From an uncultured Desulfobacteraceae bacterium (lineage in GTDB: Bacteria > Desulfobacterota > Desulfobacteria > Desulfobacterales > UBA5852), in assembly GCA_913060875.1 (NCBI GenBank), contig CAJXSL010000009.1, positions 62,001-126,000 on the forward strand: DNA of 64,000 bases, read 5' to 3'. The notes beneath the pieces were generated by a model. The model did not search any database, was not told the origin of the DNA, and saw nothing but the letters and a program-made list of their open reading frames with translations. Shown piece by piece: positions 27,246 to 35,936 of the stretch. The position numbers were made by a program, and so were the translations under genes. Numbering within the stretch: position 1 is the first letter of the stretch; each line of letters begins with the position of its first letter.

Positions 27246-29150
27246 ATGACCAATCTGTATGAAGACGCCTATGCGAAATCCTTGAATGACCCGGAATCCT
27301 TCTGGGGCGAAGCGGCCGAAGACTGCCACTGGTATAAAAAATGGGACAAGGTTCTGGATGATTCCAACAAACCTTTTTACCGCTGGTTTACCGGGGGCGT
27401 CTGCAACACCTGTTACAATGCGCTGGATTTTCACATCGAGAACGGACGCGGTGATCAGGATGCCCTCATCTATGACAGTCCGGTCACCGACACCATAAAG
27501 AAATACACCTATAGCCAACTCAGAGACGAAGTCGCCAAATTCGCCGGTGTCCTGGTCAACCAGGGGGTTACCAAAGGCGACCGGGTGATCATCTACATGC
27601 CGATGATCGCGGAAGCCGCCATTGCCATGCTCGCCTGTGCACGCCTGGGGGCCGTCCATTCGGTGGTTTTCGGCGGATTTGCCGCCAAGGAACTGGCCAC
27701 CCGCATCGAAGACGCCAAACCCAAAGTCATCGTGTCGGCGTCCTGCGGTATCGAAGTTAAAAAAGTCATAGCCTACAAGCCCCTGCTGGATGAAGCCATC
27801 GAATTTTCCAGTTCCAAACCCGAAAAATGCGTCATCCTGCAGCGGCCCATGGAAACGGCCGGCATGATGGAAGGCCGTGATGTGGACTGGATGGAGGCCA
27901 TGGCCGCGGCCCAGCCCCAGGATTGCGTCCCGGTGGCGGCCACGGATCCGTTGTACATTCTCTACACCTCGGGCACCACCGGTCAGCCCAAAGGCGTCGT
28001 GCGCGACAATGGCGGTCACATGGTGGCCCTGAAGTGGACCATGAAAAATATCTACGATATCGATGCCGGTGATGTCTATTGGGCGGCCAGTGATGTCGGC
28101 TGGGTGGTGGGCCATTCCTATATCGTCTACGCGCCACTCTTCAAAGGCGCCACGACCATCCTGTTCGAGGGCAAACCGGTGGGCACCCCTGATGCCGGCG
28201 TTTTCTGGCGGGTCATCTCCCAGCACGGCGTCCGATCGCTTTTCACGGCGCCCACCGCTTTCCGGGCCATCAAGCGCGAAGACCCGGAAGGAAACCTGAT
28301 CAAACAATACGACCTTTCCAACTTTAAATACCTGTTCCTGGCCGGGGAGCGTTCGGATCCGGACACGATCCAGTGGTCCGAGCGGAACCTGCAAGTCCCG
28401 GTCATCGATCACTGGTGGCAGACCGAGACCGGCTGGGCCATTGCCGCCAACTGCATGGGCCTGCACCAGTTTCCGGTCAAATATGGCTCCCCCACCAAGG
28501 CGGCACCGGGCTGGAACCTGCAAGTGGTGGATGCCGACTGTAAACAGGTGGCACCGGGCGAAATCGGCGCCCTCGTGGTCAAGTTGCCGCTGCCGCCGGG
28601 CACCCTGCCCACGCTCTACAAGGCGGATGAACGGTACAAGGAGGCCTACCTCGAGGAATTTCCGGGCTACTACAAGACCGCCGACGCGGGCTATATCGAT
28701 GATGAAGGCTATGCCTACGTCATGTCGCGCACCGACGACATCATCAATGTGGCCGGACATCGCTTGTCCACCGGCGCCATGGAAGAAGTGCTTGCCGACC
28801 ATCCGGATGTGGCCGAGTGCGCGGTGCTCGGGGTGGAAGACAGCCTCAAGGGACAGATTCCCATTGGCTTCGTGGTCCTGAACGCCGGTGTGGATCGCGG
28901 CCACGACGACATTACCAAGGAATGTGTCCAGATGGTCAGGGACCGTATCGGTCCGGTGGCGGCCTTTAAGACGGCGACCGTGGTCAAACGGCTCCCCAAG
29001 ACCCGCTCCGGTAAAATCCTGAGAGGGACCATTCAGAAAATCGCCGACAACAAGGACTACAAAGTCCCGGCCACCATTGATGATCCGACGATTCTGGGCG
29101 AGATCGAAGATGCCCTGAATACCATTGGCTTGGCCGCGTCGCGGAAGTAG
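27246..29150 (+). CDS. prpE: Propionyl-CoA / acetyl-CoA synthetase (AMP-forming)
   Basis: This 634-residue ANL-family ligase has the core motif YTSGTTGQPKG, the WWQTETGW motif, the YKTADAGYIDDEGY hinge region and the C-terminal catalytic lysine in PKTRSGKILRGT. The N-terminus (YEDAYAKSLNDPESFW) and the sequence EDAKPKVIVSASCGIE resemble PrpE-type propionate ligases more than Acs. Placement directly upstream of the methylmalonyl-CoA genes supports propionate. AAGGAAAG precedes the ATG. Acetate activity is also likely, since the family is promiscuous. Confidence 0.88.
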   Translation: MTNLYEDAYAKSLNDPESFWGEAAEDCHWYKKWDKVLDDSNKPFYRWFTGGVCNTCYNALDFHIENGRGDQDALIYDSPVTDTIKKYTYSQLRDEVAKFAGVLVNQGVTKGDRVIIYMPMIAEAAIAMLACARLGAVHSVVFGGFAAKELATRIEDAKPKVIVSASCGIEVKKVIAYKPLLDEAIEFSSSKPEKCVILQRPMETAGMMEGRDVDWMEAMAAAQPQDCVPVAATDPLYILYTSGTTGQPKGVVRDNGGHMVALKWTMKNIYDIDAGDVYWAASDVGWVVGHSYIVYAPLFKGATTILFEGKPVGTPDAGVFWRVISQHGVRSLFTAPTAFRAIKREDPEGNLIKQYDLSNFKYLFLAGERSDPDTIQWSERNLQVPVIDHWWQTETGWAIAANCMGLHQFPVKYGSPTKAAPGWNLQVVDADCKQVAPGEIGALVVKLPLPPGTLPTLYKADERYKEAYLEEFPGYYKTADAGYIDDEGYAYVMSRTDDIINVAGHRLSTGAMEEVLADHPDVAECAVLGVEDSLKGQIPIGFVVLNAGVDRGHDDITKECVQMVRDRIGPVAAFKTATVVKRLPKTRSGKILRGTIQKIADNKDYKVPATIDDPTILGEIEDALNTIGLAASRK

Positions 29151-29214
29151 ACCGCCAGGCAATCGATCCTTAAACTCTTTAACCGAGCAACGTAAGCCAA
29201 AAACCGCTCGATGG

Positions 29215-29252
29215 ATAGCCGGCACGAAACAAGGTTGTTTCGTGCCGGCTAT
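29215..29252 (+). terminator. Strong hairpin terminator after the synthetase gene
   Basis: Perfect 17-base arms ATAGCCGGCACGAAACA (29215-29231) and their complement (29236-29252) flank a four-base loop. TCTTCCTT follows, a modest T-rich tail. The hairpin isolates the transporter/synthetase unit from the epimerase gene. Confidence 0.8.
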
Positions 29253-29431
29253 TCTTCCTTGGATCGATCATCGCCCAAAGCATGGATACGTCGGCATGGT
29301 TGTTGCTGCGATTTCGCCTGAACTGAAGGTCCATTGAAATAGTCGTTTACAGCCGCCATTGCCATGACATAGGGTAATTGGGAACCCATCACCAAATATC
29401 TCGTGATGGAGAACCCCGGGAAGGAGAACCC

Positions 29432-29833
29432 ATGCAGATATTGAAAATCGATCATTTGGGGATTGCCGTCAACAGTATCGACGAGGGCAAAAACTTCTGG
29501 TCCGATGTGCTCGGCCTGGCGTTCGAGGGCGCCGAAACCGTCGAGGCTCAGAAGGTAACCACGGCCTTTTTCCCGGTGGGGGAAAGCGAAGTGGAACTTT
29601 TGGAATCCACCAGTCCGGACGGTCCCGTGGCTAAATACATCGAGAAACGCGGCCAGGGCATCCAGCACGTAGCGTTTAGGGTGGCCAATATAGAAGAGGC
29701 CTTGGAAGAATTGAAGGCCAAGGGTATTCGTCTCATCGACGAGAAACCCCGCATGGGGGCCGGCGGGGCCAAGATTGCGTTCCTGCACCCCAAGGCCACC
29801 AACGGCGTATTGGTGGAATTGTGTGAACGTTAG
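29432..29833 (+). CDS. mce: Methylmalonyl-CoA epimerase
   Basis: This is a 133-residue glyoxalase/VOC-fold enzyme that interconverts (S)- and (R)-methylmalonyl-CoA. It has [14 protein letters not shown] with the metal His near the start, the second-half His in GIQHVAFRV, and the C-terminal segment [17 protein letters not shown] typical of the family. AAGGAG precedes the ATG at 29432. The mutase, carboxyltransferase and MeaB genes follow, so the pathway assignment is firm. Confidence 0.95.
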   Translation: MQILKIDHLGIAVNSIDEGKNFWSDVLGLAFEGAETVEAQKVTTAFFPVGESEVELLESTSPDGPVAKYIEKRGQGIQHVAFRVANIEEALEELKAKGIRLIDEKPRMGAGGAKIAFLHPKATNGVLVELCER

Positions 29834-29988
29834 CCGCCAACCAATAGGGCTTTAGAGGAGACCTTTCGCGCCATTCGGCGATCGGCATCCCCACGAAGAA
29901 TCTCGTTGACAATGCCGCGGGGTTTTTCTAAGCCCTGAGAGGGTAACAACAGTTCATTTTTTTTAGCAAGCACCATACCTAAACCATA

Positions 29989-30011
29989 TATGTAATAGTA
30001 AATATTACATA
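29989..30011. promoter_or_regulatory. Palindromic operator, probably for the adjacent TetR protein
   Basis: TATGTAATA (29989-29997) and its complement TATTACATA (30003-30011) flank five bases. The site lies 52 bases before the preferred start of the TetR gene, where autoregulation is common. The palindrome is long enough for one or two TetR dimers. Confidence 0.6.
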
Positions 30012-30062
30012 ATTTATTTGATAACCAGATTTTTTCGACGCGATTCTTCACAGGAACCATCA

Positions 30063-30692
30063 GTGCCCAAGGTAACGCCCGTTCGAAACCATCTGCCCGA
30101 ACCCGATCTGCGACCGGATGTGCACGCACGATTGGAGAAAGCCGTTCTGGAAATCTTTTCCGAATCCGATTTCCACAAGGCCAATATCCGTGATGTGGCG
30201 CGCAAGGCCGGTGTCAGCTTCACCACGATTTACAAGCATTACGGCAGCAAAGAACGTCTGCTGTTCAGCTTCGTGGACATCTGGCTGGGGAAGCTGACCG
30301 AACGCATCATCGATCACTTGCAGGGGATCGAGGATCTGAAGGAAAAGATGCGCAAGGTTTACTGGCTGCAGCTGGACTATTACGAACGGCACCAGGGCCT
30401 GGGGAAAATCCTGTTCATGACCCTGCCCATGCAGACCTGGATGTCGGACCAGACCTTCCGCCAGAAGCGGATGATCAACCTCTATCTGGAAGTCCTCAAA
30501 AAAGGCCAGGCCGAAGGTGTCTTGAACCCCCATGTCCGGGCCGGCGTCCTGCTGGATTTCATGCTGGGCAGCGTCCAGCGGGCCTTTTTCATGTGGGTTT
30601 CCCGGGGGCAAAAGGAAAGCCTGTCCGGGCAATCCCAGGTCCTTTTTGACATGGTATGGCGCGCCATCGTTCGCCCAAACGATAATCCGTGA
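30063..30692 (+). CDS. TetR-family transcriptional regulator
   Basis: This protein of about 209 residues has a TetR DNA-binding domain: AVLEIFSESDFHKANIRDVARKAGVSFTTIYKHYGSKERL is the classic helix-turn-helix, here cited only to locate it (about residues 26-65). The C-terminal ligand domain resembles no specific family I can name. The start is uncertain. GTG at 30063 follows AGGAA at a good distance; TTG at 30018 would run into the palindrome. It sits between the epimerase and mutase genes, so an acyl-CoA ligand is plausible. Confidence 0.85.
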   Translation: MPKVTPVRNHLPEPDLRPDVHARLEKAVLEIFSESDFHKANIRDVARKAGVSFTTIYKHYGSKERLLFSFVDIWLGKLTERIIDHLQGIEDLKEKMRKVYWLQLDYYERHQGLGKILFMTLPMQTWMSDQTFRQKRMINLYLEVLKKGQAEGVLNPHVRAGVLLDFMLGSVQRAFFMWVSRGQKESLSGQSQVLFDMVWRAIVRPNDNP

Positions 30693-30767
30693 TGCACGAC
30701 CGCTGCATTAGGCGGTTGCGCGTTGCTTAACGGCTTTGCGGCTCAACACGATCATAAGGAGAGCACC

Positions 30768-32891
30768 ATGGCAGAACATCCCGAATTGACGCAGTGGAAG
30801 GAACTGGCCGAAAAACAGATGAAGGGCAAATCCGTGGACACCCTCAACTGGAACACGCCCGAGGGGATTCCAGTCAAACCGCTTTACACGGCCAAGGACC
30901 TTGAAAGTATCGAACATTTGAATGCCCTGCCCGGTATGGCGCCTTATGTTCGCGGCCCCATGGCGACCATGTACGCCGGCCGTCCCTGGACCATTCGCCA
31001 ATACGCCGGATTTTCAACGGCCAAAGAATCCAATGCCTTTTACCGGCGCAACCTGGCGGCCGGTCAGCGCGGCCTCTCGGTGGCCTTCGACCTGGCCACC
31101 CACCGGGGTTATGACTCCGACCATCCGCGGGTGGCCGGCGACGTGGGCAAGGCCGGGGTGGCCATCGATTCGGTCGAAGACATGAAAGTCCTTTTCGACC
31201 AAATCCCGTTGGACAAGATGTCCGTTTCCATGACCATGAACGGGGCCGTCCTGCCGATCATGGCCGGCTACATCGTGGCGGCCGAAGAGCAAGGCGTGAA
31301 ACAGGAACAGCTTGCCGGCACCATCCAGAATGACATCCTCAAAGAATTTCTGACCCGCAACACCTATATCTATCCGCCGGTGCCGTCCATGCGGATCGTT
31401 TCGGACATCATCGGATACTGCTCCCAGAACATGCCCAAATTCAATACGGTCAGTATCAGCGGCTACCACATGATGGAAGCCGGCGCCAATTCCGTGCTCC
31501 AATTGGCTTTCACCCTGGCCGATGGCGTCGAATACGTGAAAGCCGCCATCGATTCCGGCATGGATATCGATGCCTTTGCGCCCCGCCTGTCGTTTTTCTT
31601 CGGCATCGGCATGAATTTTTTCATGGAAATTGCCATGCTGCGCGCGGCCCGCTTCCTGTGGCACAAACTGATCAGCCGCTTCAATCCTAAAAACCCCAAA
31701 TCCACCATGCTGCGGACCCATTGCCAGACCTCGGGCTGGAGTCTCACGGAGCAGGATCCCTACAACAATATCATCCGCACCACCCTGGAATGCATGTCCG
31801 CCGTCCTGGGCGGCACCCAATCCCTGCATACCAATTCGTTTGACGAAGCCGTGGGGCTGCCCACCGACACCTCGGCCCGTATCGCGCGCAACACCCAGTT
31901 GGTGGTGCAGCACGAAAGCCAGGTTTGCCATGTAATCGATCCCCTGGCCGGCTCTTACTATGTCGAATCCCTGACGGCCAGCCTCTATAAAGAAGCGGAA
32001 AAAATCATCGACGAAGTGGAAGCTCTGGGCGGCATGGCCAAGGCCATCGAAACCGGCATGCCCAAGATGCGGATCGAAGAGTCGGCGGCCCGCCGCCAGG
32101 CCCGCATCGATCAGGGGCTGGACGTCATCGTCGGCGTCAACAAATTCCAGTTGCCCGACGAAGAACCGCTGGATGTCCTGGAAGTCCCCAGTACCGTAAG
32201 GGACGAACAGGTCGCCCGACTGGAGGCCCTCAAGGCGAAACGCGACAATGCGGAAGTCGAGCGCTGCCTGCAGGCGGTCACCCAGGCGGCGGAAACCGAT
32301 GGCAACCTGATGGCCGCCTGTATCCCCGCGGTCCGGGCCCGGGCCACGGTGGGCGAGATATCGGATGCCATTGAAAAGGTGTTCGACCGCTACGTGGCAA
32401 CGACCCAGTGCATTTCCGGCGTATACGCGGCCGAATTCGGCGACAGCGAAATTATCGCGTCCCTGCGCAAGCGGACGGGCGATTTTGCCGAGCAGCAAGG
32501 GCGGCGCCCCCGCATCCTGCTGACCAAAATGGGGCAGGATGGCCACGACCGGGGCATCAAAGTCGTGGCCACCGCGCTGGCCGACCTTGGATTCGACGTG
32601 GATATCAGCCCCATGTTCCAGACGCCCCAGGAAGCTGCCAAAATGGCGGTTGAAAACGATGTCCACATGGTGGGCGCCTCCAGTCTGGCGGCCGGGCACA
32701 AAACGCTCGTCCCCGATCTCATCGAGGAGCTGAAAAAGCTGGGCGGCGGGGATATTCTTGTGTTCGTCGGTGGGGTCATCCCGCCCAAGGACTATGGCTT
32801 TCTGGAGGACAAGGGCGTATCCGGTATTTTCGGACCCGGGACGCCGATCACGGATTCGGCCAATAAAATCCTCAACGCCCTGGAGGCTTGA
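30768..32891 (+). CDS. Methylmalonyl-CoA mutase, full-length B12-dependent
   Basis: This 707-residue enzyme rearranges (R)-methylmalonyl-CoA to succinyl-CoA. The catalytic barrel has [30 protein letters not shown] and the substrate region [10 protein letters not shown]. The C-terminal B12 domain has the base-off motif DGHDRG near residue 593 and [12 protein letters not shown]. Both domains are in one chain. AAGGAG precedes the ATG at 30768. Its stop overlaps the meaB start by one base (TGATG). Confidence 0.97.
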   Translation: MAEHPELTQWKELAEKQMKGKSVDTLNWNTPEGIPVKPLYTAKDLESIEHLNALPGMAPYVRGPMATMYAGRPWTIRQYAGFSTAKESNAFYRRNLAAGQRGLSVAFDLATHRGYDSDHPRVAGDVGKAGVAIDSVEDMKVLFDQIPLDKMSVSMTMNGAVLPIMAGYIVAAEEQGVKQEQLAGTIQNDILKEFLTRNTYIYPPVPSMRIVSDIIGYCSQNMPKFNTVSISGYHMMEAGANSVLQLAFTLADGVEYVKAAIDSGMDIDAFAPRLSFFFGIGMNFFMEIAMLRAARFLWHKLISRFNPKNPKSTMLRTHCQTSGWSLTEQDPYNNIIRTTLECMSAVLGGTQSLHTNSFDEAVGLPTDTSARIARNTQLVVQHESQVCHVIDPLAGSYYVESLTASLYKEAEKIIDEVEALGGMAKAIETGMPKMRIEESAARRQARIDQGLDVIVGVNKFQLPDEEPLDVLEVPSTVRDEQVARLEALKAKRDNAEVERCLQAVTQAAETDGNLMAACIPAVRARATVGEISDAIEKVFDRYVATTQCISGVYAAEFGDSEIIASLRKRTGDFAEQQGRRPRILLTKMGQDGHDRGIKVVATALADLGFDVDISPMFQTPQEAAKMAVENDVHMVGASSLAAGHKTLVPDLIEELKKLGGGDILVFVGGVIPPKDYGFLEDKGVSGIFGPGTPITDSANKILNALEA

Positions 32892-33886
32892 TGCATCCGC
32901 CGGCTTCAACCGACGACTACGTCAACGGTGTCCTGAACGGCGACCGGCGCCTGCTTTCGAAGACGATCACCGTGATCGAAAGCGCTCTCGGTCGCCACAA
33001 AGACATGGCCCGTGCCATTCTGAATCAGCTTCTGCCCCACACGGGCAAAGCGGTCCGCCTGGGCATTACCGGCGTGCCGGGGGTTGGTAAAAGTACGTTT
33101 ATCGAAAGCCTCGGCATGGCGCTGATTAACAAGGGACACAAGGTCGCCGTCCTGGCGGTGGATCCCAGCTCGACACGCAGCGGCGGCAGCATCATGGCCG
33201 ATAAAACCCGTATGGAACAGCTATCGGTCCAGGCGGATGCCTTCATCCGGCCCAGTCCCTCCGGCGGCACCCTGGGCGGCGTGGCGCGCAAAACCAGGGA
33301 AACCATGCTGGCCTGCGAGGCAGCGGGCTTCGACGTCATGATCGTGGAAACCGTGGGCGTCGGCCAGTCGGAGACCGCTGTGGCGTCCATGGTGGACTTT
33401 TTCCTGGTCCTGATGCTGGCCGGCGCCGGGGACGAGCTGCAGGGCATCAAAAAAGGCGTTCTGGAACTGGCCGATGCCATCACCATCACCAAGGCGGACG
33501 GCGACAATGTTGCCAAAGCCAAACAGGCCGCCCGGGCGTACGCTTCGGCCCTGCACCTCCTGTCACCGGCATCGGCCAACTGGTCGCCACCGGTCTTAAC
33601 GTGCAGTGCCTTGTCCCAGGATGGCATCGACGACGTCTGGCAGACGGTTTTGGACCATCGCGCGCGCATGCAGGCTTCCGGCGAATTCGACATCAAACGG
33701 CGCGGCCAGGCTCTGGATTGGCTCCAGGCCCTCTTGGACGAAGGCCTGCGGGAACGCTTCATGCGCCACCCCGAAATTGTACGGCATCTGCCCCGCTGTC
33801 AGCGGGCGGTGGCAAGGGGCGAAACATCGCCGACCGTAGCGGCCGGTGAGCTCCTTTTTTTCCTTGACAACCCCAAGTCACCATAG
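32891..33886 (+). CDS. meaB: MeaB/ArgK-type GTPase chaperone of methylmalonyl-CoA mutase
   Basis: This G3E GTPase of about 331 residues protects and reactivates the mutase. The P-loop is GVPGVGKST, followed by LAVDPSSTRSGGSIMADKTRM, VETVGVGQSE and the guanine-specificity motif TKAD. Its one-base overlap with the mutase gene implies equimolar expression. ATG at 32891 is preferred over TTG at 32888. Confidence 0.96.
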   Translation: MHPPASTDDYVNGVLNGDRRLLSKTITVIESALGRHKDMARAILNQLLPHTGKAVRLGITGVPGVGKSTFIESLGMALINKGHKVAVLAVDPSSTRSGGSIMADKTRMEQLSVQADAFIRPSPSGGTLGGVARKTRETMLACEAAGFDVMIVETVGVGQSETAVASMVDFFLVLMLAGAGDELQGIKKGVLELADAITITKADGDNVAKAKQAARAYASALHLLSPASANWSPPVLTCSALSQDGIDDVWQTVLDHRARMQASGEFDIKRRGQALDWLQALLDEGLRERFMRHPEIVRHLPRCQRAVARGETSPTVAAGELLFFLDNPKSP

Positions 33887-34025
33887 GATCTAAGTGATTT
33901 CGATTTAGTTACTGATCAACATTTTAAATGCTCACTAAAATCATGCCGATTGATTAATATATTAACGCATTAGTGGTTGGTGCCCGTTATCGAGAAACAT
34001 GGCCACGGGAGAAAGGAATCGTCTA

Positions 34026-35579
34026 ATGGGTGTTACGGAAGACAGAATCAAAGCACTCAAGGAAAAAGAAAAGAAGATCCTTGGGATGGGCGGCGAGAAA
34101 GCGGTCGCCAAGCACAAAGACAAGGGCAAACTGACGGCCCGGGAGCGACTCGATGCCTTGTTTGATCCCGGCACGTTCCGGGAAATCGACATGTTTGTCA
34201 CCCATCGCTGCACCAATTTCGGCATGGAAAAAGTCGAGATCCCTTCCGATGGTGTGGTCACCGGCCATGGCCGGGTCAACGGCCGAACCGTGTTCGCTTT
34301 TGCCCAGGATTTCACCTCCCGGGCCGGCAGCCTGGGGGAAATGCACGCCAAAAAAATCTGCAAGGTGATGGATCTGGCACTGAAAGCGGGAGCCCCCTTT
34401 GTGGGCCTGAACGACTCGGGCGGTGCCCGTATCCAGGAAGGGGTCGACGCCCTCTCGGGCTACGGACAGATCTTCTTCCGCAACTCCGCCGCCTCGGGAG
34501 TCATCCCCCAGATTTCCGCCATCATGGGACCGACGGCGGGGGGGGCGGTGTATTCCCCGGCCATGACCGATTTTATCTTCATGGTCAAAAATACCAGCTA
34601 TATGTTCATCACCGGCCCGGAAGTGATCAAATCCGTCACGGGAGAAGAGATCACCTTCGAAGAACTGGGCGGCGCCATGACCCACAACGAAAAAAGCGGC
34701 GTGGCCCATTTTGCGGCGGAAAACGACGCCGACTGCATCGAGCAGATCAAAAAGATGCTGTCTTATTTGCCCGCCAACAACATGGAGGATCCACCCATCG
34801 TGGACACCGGGGATGATCCCCGCCGCACGGCACCCGAGTTGGATACCATCATTCCGGACAATCCCAACCAGTCCTACGACATGAAGGCCGTCATCCAATC
34901 TATTGTCGACAACGGCGAAATCTTCGAACCTCACGCGTATTTTTCTCCGAATATACTGGTCTGTTTTGCCCGCTTGAACGGCCGCACCATCGGCATCATC
35001 GCCAACCAACCGGAAGTCATGGCTGGCTGCCTGGACATCAATGCTTCGGATAAGGCCACCCGCTTCATCCGCTTCTGCGACGCCTTCAACATCCCCATGC
35101 TGACCATCGCCGATGTTCCGGGCTACCTGCCCGGCAGCAACCAGGAGTGGGGCGGCATCATCCGCCATGGCGCCAAACTGCTCTGGTGCTATTCCGAAGC
35201 CACGGTGCCCAAGCTCCTGCTGGTGACCCGCAAGGACTACGGCGGCTCCTACCTGGCCATGTGCTCCAAGGACCTGGGCGCCGACATGGCCTTTGCCTGG
35301 CCGTCGGCCGAAATCGCCGTCATGGGCGCCGCCGGGGCCGCCAATATTATCCACCGAAAAGAAATCAAGGGGGCCGACGATCCCAAAGCCAAGCGGGAAG
35401 AGAAGATCAAGGAATACGAAGCGCTCTTCTCCAATCCCTATTGCGCAGCCAACCGCGGCTATATCGATGCGGTTATCGTGCCCAGCGAAACCCGGTCACG
35501 ACTGATCGACGCCCTGGAAGCCCTGTGCACCAAACGCGAACTGCGCCCGGCCAAAAAACACGGCAACATCCCGATGTAG
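34026..35579 (+). CDS. Acyl-CoA carboxyltransferase (methylmalonyl-CoA transcarboxylase / MmdA-type)
   Basis: This 517-residue crotonase-fold carboxyltransferase has FVGLNDSGGARIQEGVDALSG and GPTAGGAVYSPAMTDF in the N-terminal half, and IADVPGYLPGSNQEWGGIIRHGAK with RKDYGGSYLAM in the C-terminal half. Such subunits exchange CO2 between biotin and propionyl-CoA. No biotin carboxylase is encoded nearby, while a keto-acid carboxyltransferase with its own biotin domain is two genes downstream. A methylmalonyl-CoA:pyruvate transcarboxylase is therefore the best reading; a decarboxylase or propionyl-CoA carboxylase subunit is an alternative. Confidence 0.9.
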   Translation: MGVTEDRIKALKEKEKKILGMGGEKAVAKHKDKGKLTARERLDALFDPGTFREIDMFVTHRCTNFGMEKVEIPSDGVVTGHGRVNGRTVFAFAQDFTSRAGSLGEMHAKKICKVMDLALKAGAPFVGLNDSGGARIQEGVDALSGYGQIFFRNSAASGVIPQISAIMGPTAGGAVYSPAMTDFIFMVKNTSYMFITGPEVIKSVTGEEITFEELGGAMTHNEKSGVAHFAAENDADCIEQIKKMLSYLPANNMEDPPIVDTGDDPRRTAPELDTIIPDNPNQSYDMKAVIQSIVDNGEIFEPHAYFSPNILVCFARLNGRTIGIIANQPEVMAGCLDINASDKATRFIRFCDAFNIPMLTIADVPGYLPGSNQEWGGIIRHGAKLLWCYSEATVPKLLLVTRKDYGGSYLAMCSKDLGADMAFAWPSAEIAVMGAAGAANIIHRKEIKGADDPKAKREEKIKEYEALFSNPYCAANRGYIDAVIVPSETRSRLIDALEALCTKRELRPAKKHGNIPM

Positions 35580-35639
35580 GGTTGTCGGGCTGCGCTCTGC
35601 CCTCGCTGGCAGGGCGCAAACCTATGGAACGGAGAACCC

Positions 35640-35864
35640 ATGGATCAGAAGAAAAAAATGGCCGCCGCTCTGGCCGCCGTTACAGCCTATATCCAGACCG
35701 AGGAAGAGGCGCTTTGCACACAAATGGCCGCCGTACCTGCCGGCCCTGAGCCCGCGGGGCCGTCGGCTGGCGCCGGACCGGTCAACCTGTGGGGCCTCAG
35801 CGGCCGTCAGGCCCTCATGCAAATGGGTACCATGATGCAGATGAAGGCCTTCCACCGTCCCTGA
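35640..35864 (+). CDS. Small protein of the carboxyltransferase cluster
   Basis: This 74-residue protein lies between the two carboxyltransferase genes. It has an N-terminal helix rich in Ala (KKKMAAALAAVTAYIQTEEE), a Pro/Gly/Ala linker and a C-terminal conserved-looking block VNLWGLSGRQALMQMGTMMQ. The layout of helix, flexible linker and short C-terminal patch recalls small assembly subunits (delta/epsilon type) of biotin-dependent decarboxylases, though it lacks a clear membrane anchor. GGAG lies before the ATG. A role in joining the two larger subunits is inferred from position. Confidence 0.75.
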   Translation: MDQKKKMAAALAAVTAYIQTEEEALCTQMAAVPAGPEPAGPSAGAGPVNLWGLSGRQALMQMGTMMQMKAFHRP

Positions 35865-35936
35865 CGCCGGGAGTCCTTCGCCCTTAACCAATAATCGCAG
35901 TTTGGCTTTTTATATCATGATCAAGGAGATGGTTTC

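Noticed and set aside
27081-29225. A 714-codon open frame on the minus strand opposite the acyl-CoA synthetase
   Set aside because: Same antisense effect; the plus strand carries all ANL-family motifs.
30693-30767. Possible cobalamin riboswitch before the B12-dependent mutase
   Set aside because: Only 75 bases are available and no B12-box-like sequence is present.
33954-33965. TTAATATATTAA palindrome before the carboxyltransferase gene
   Set aside because: It is a short palindrome of only A and T in an AT-rich promoter region and is expected by chance.
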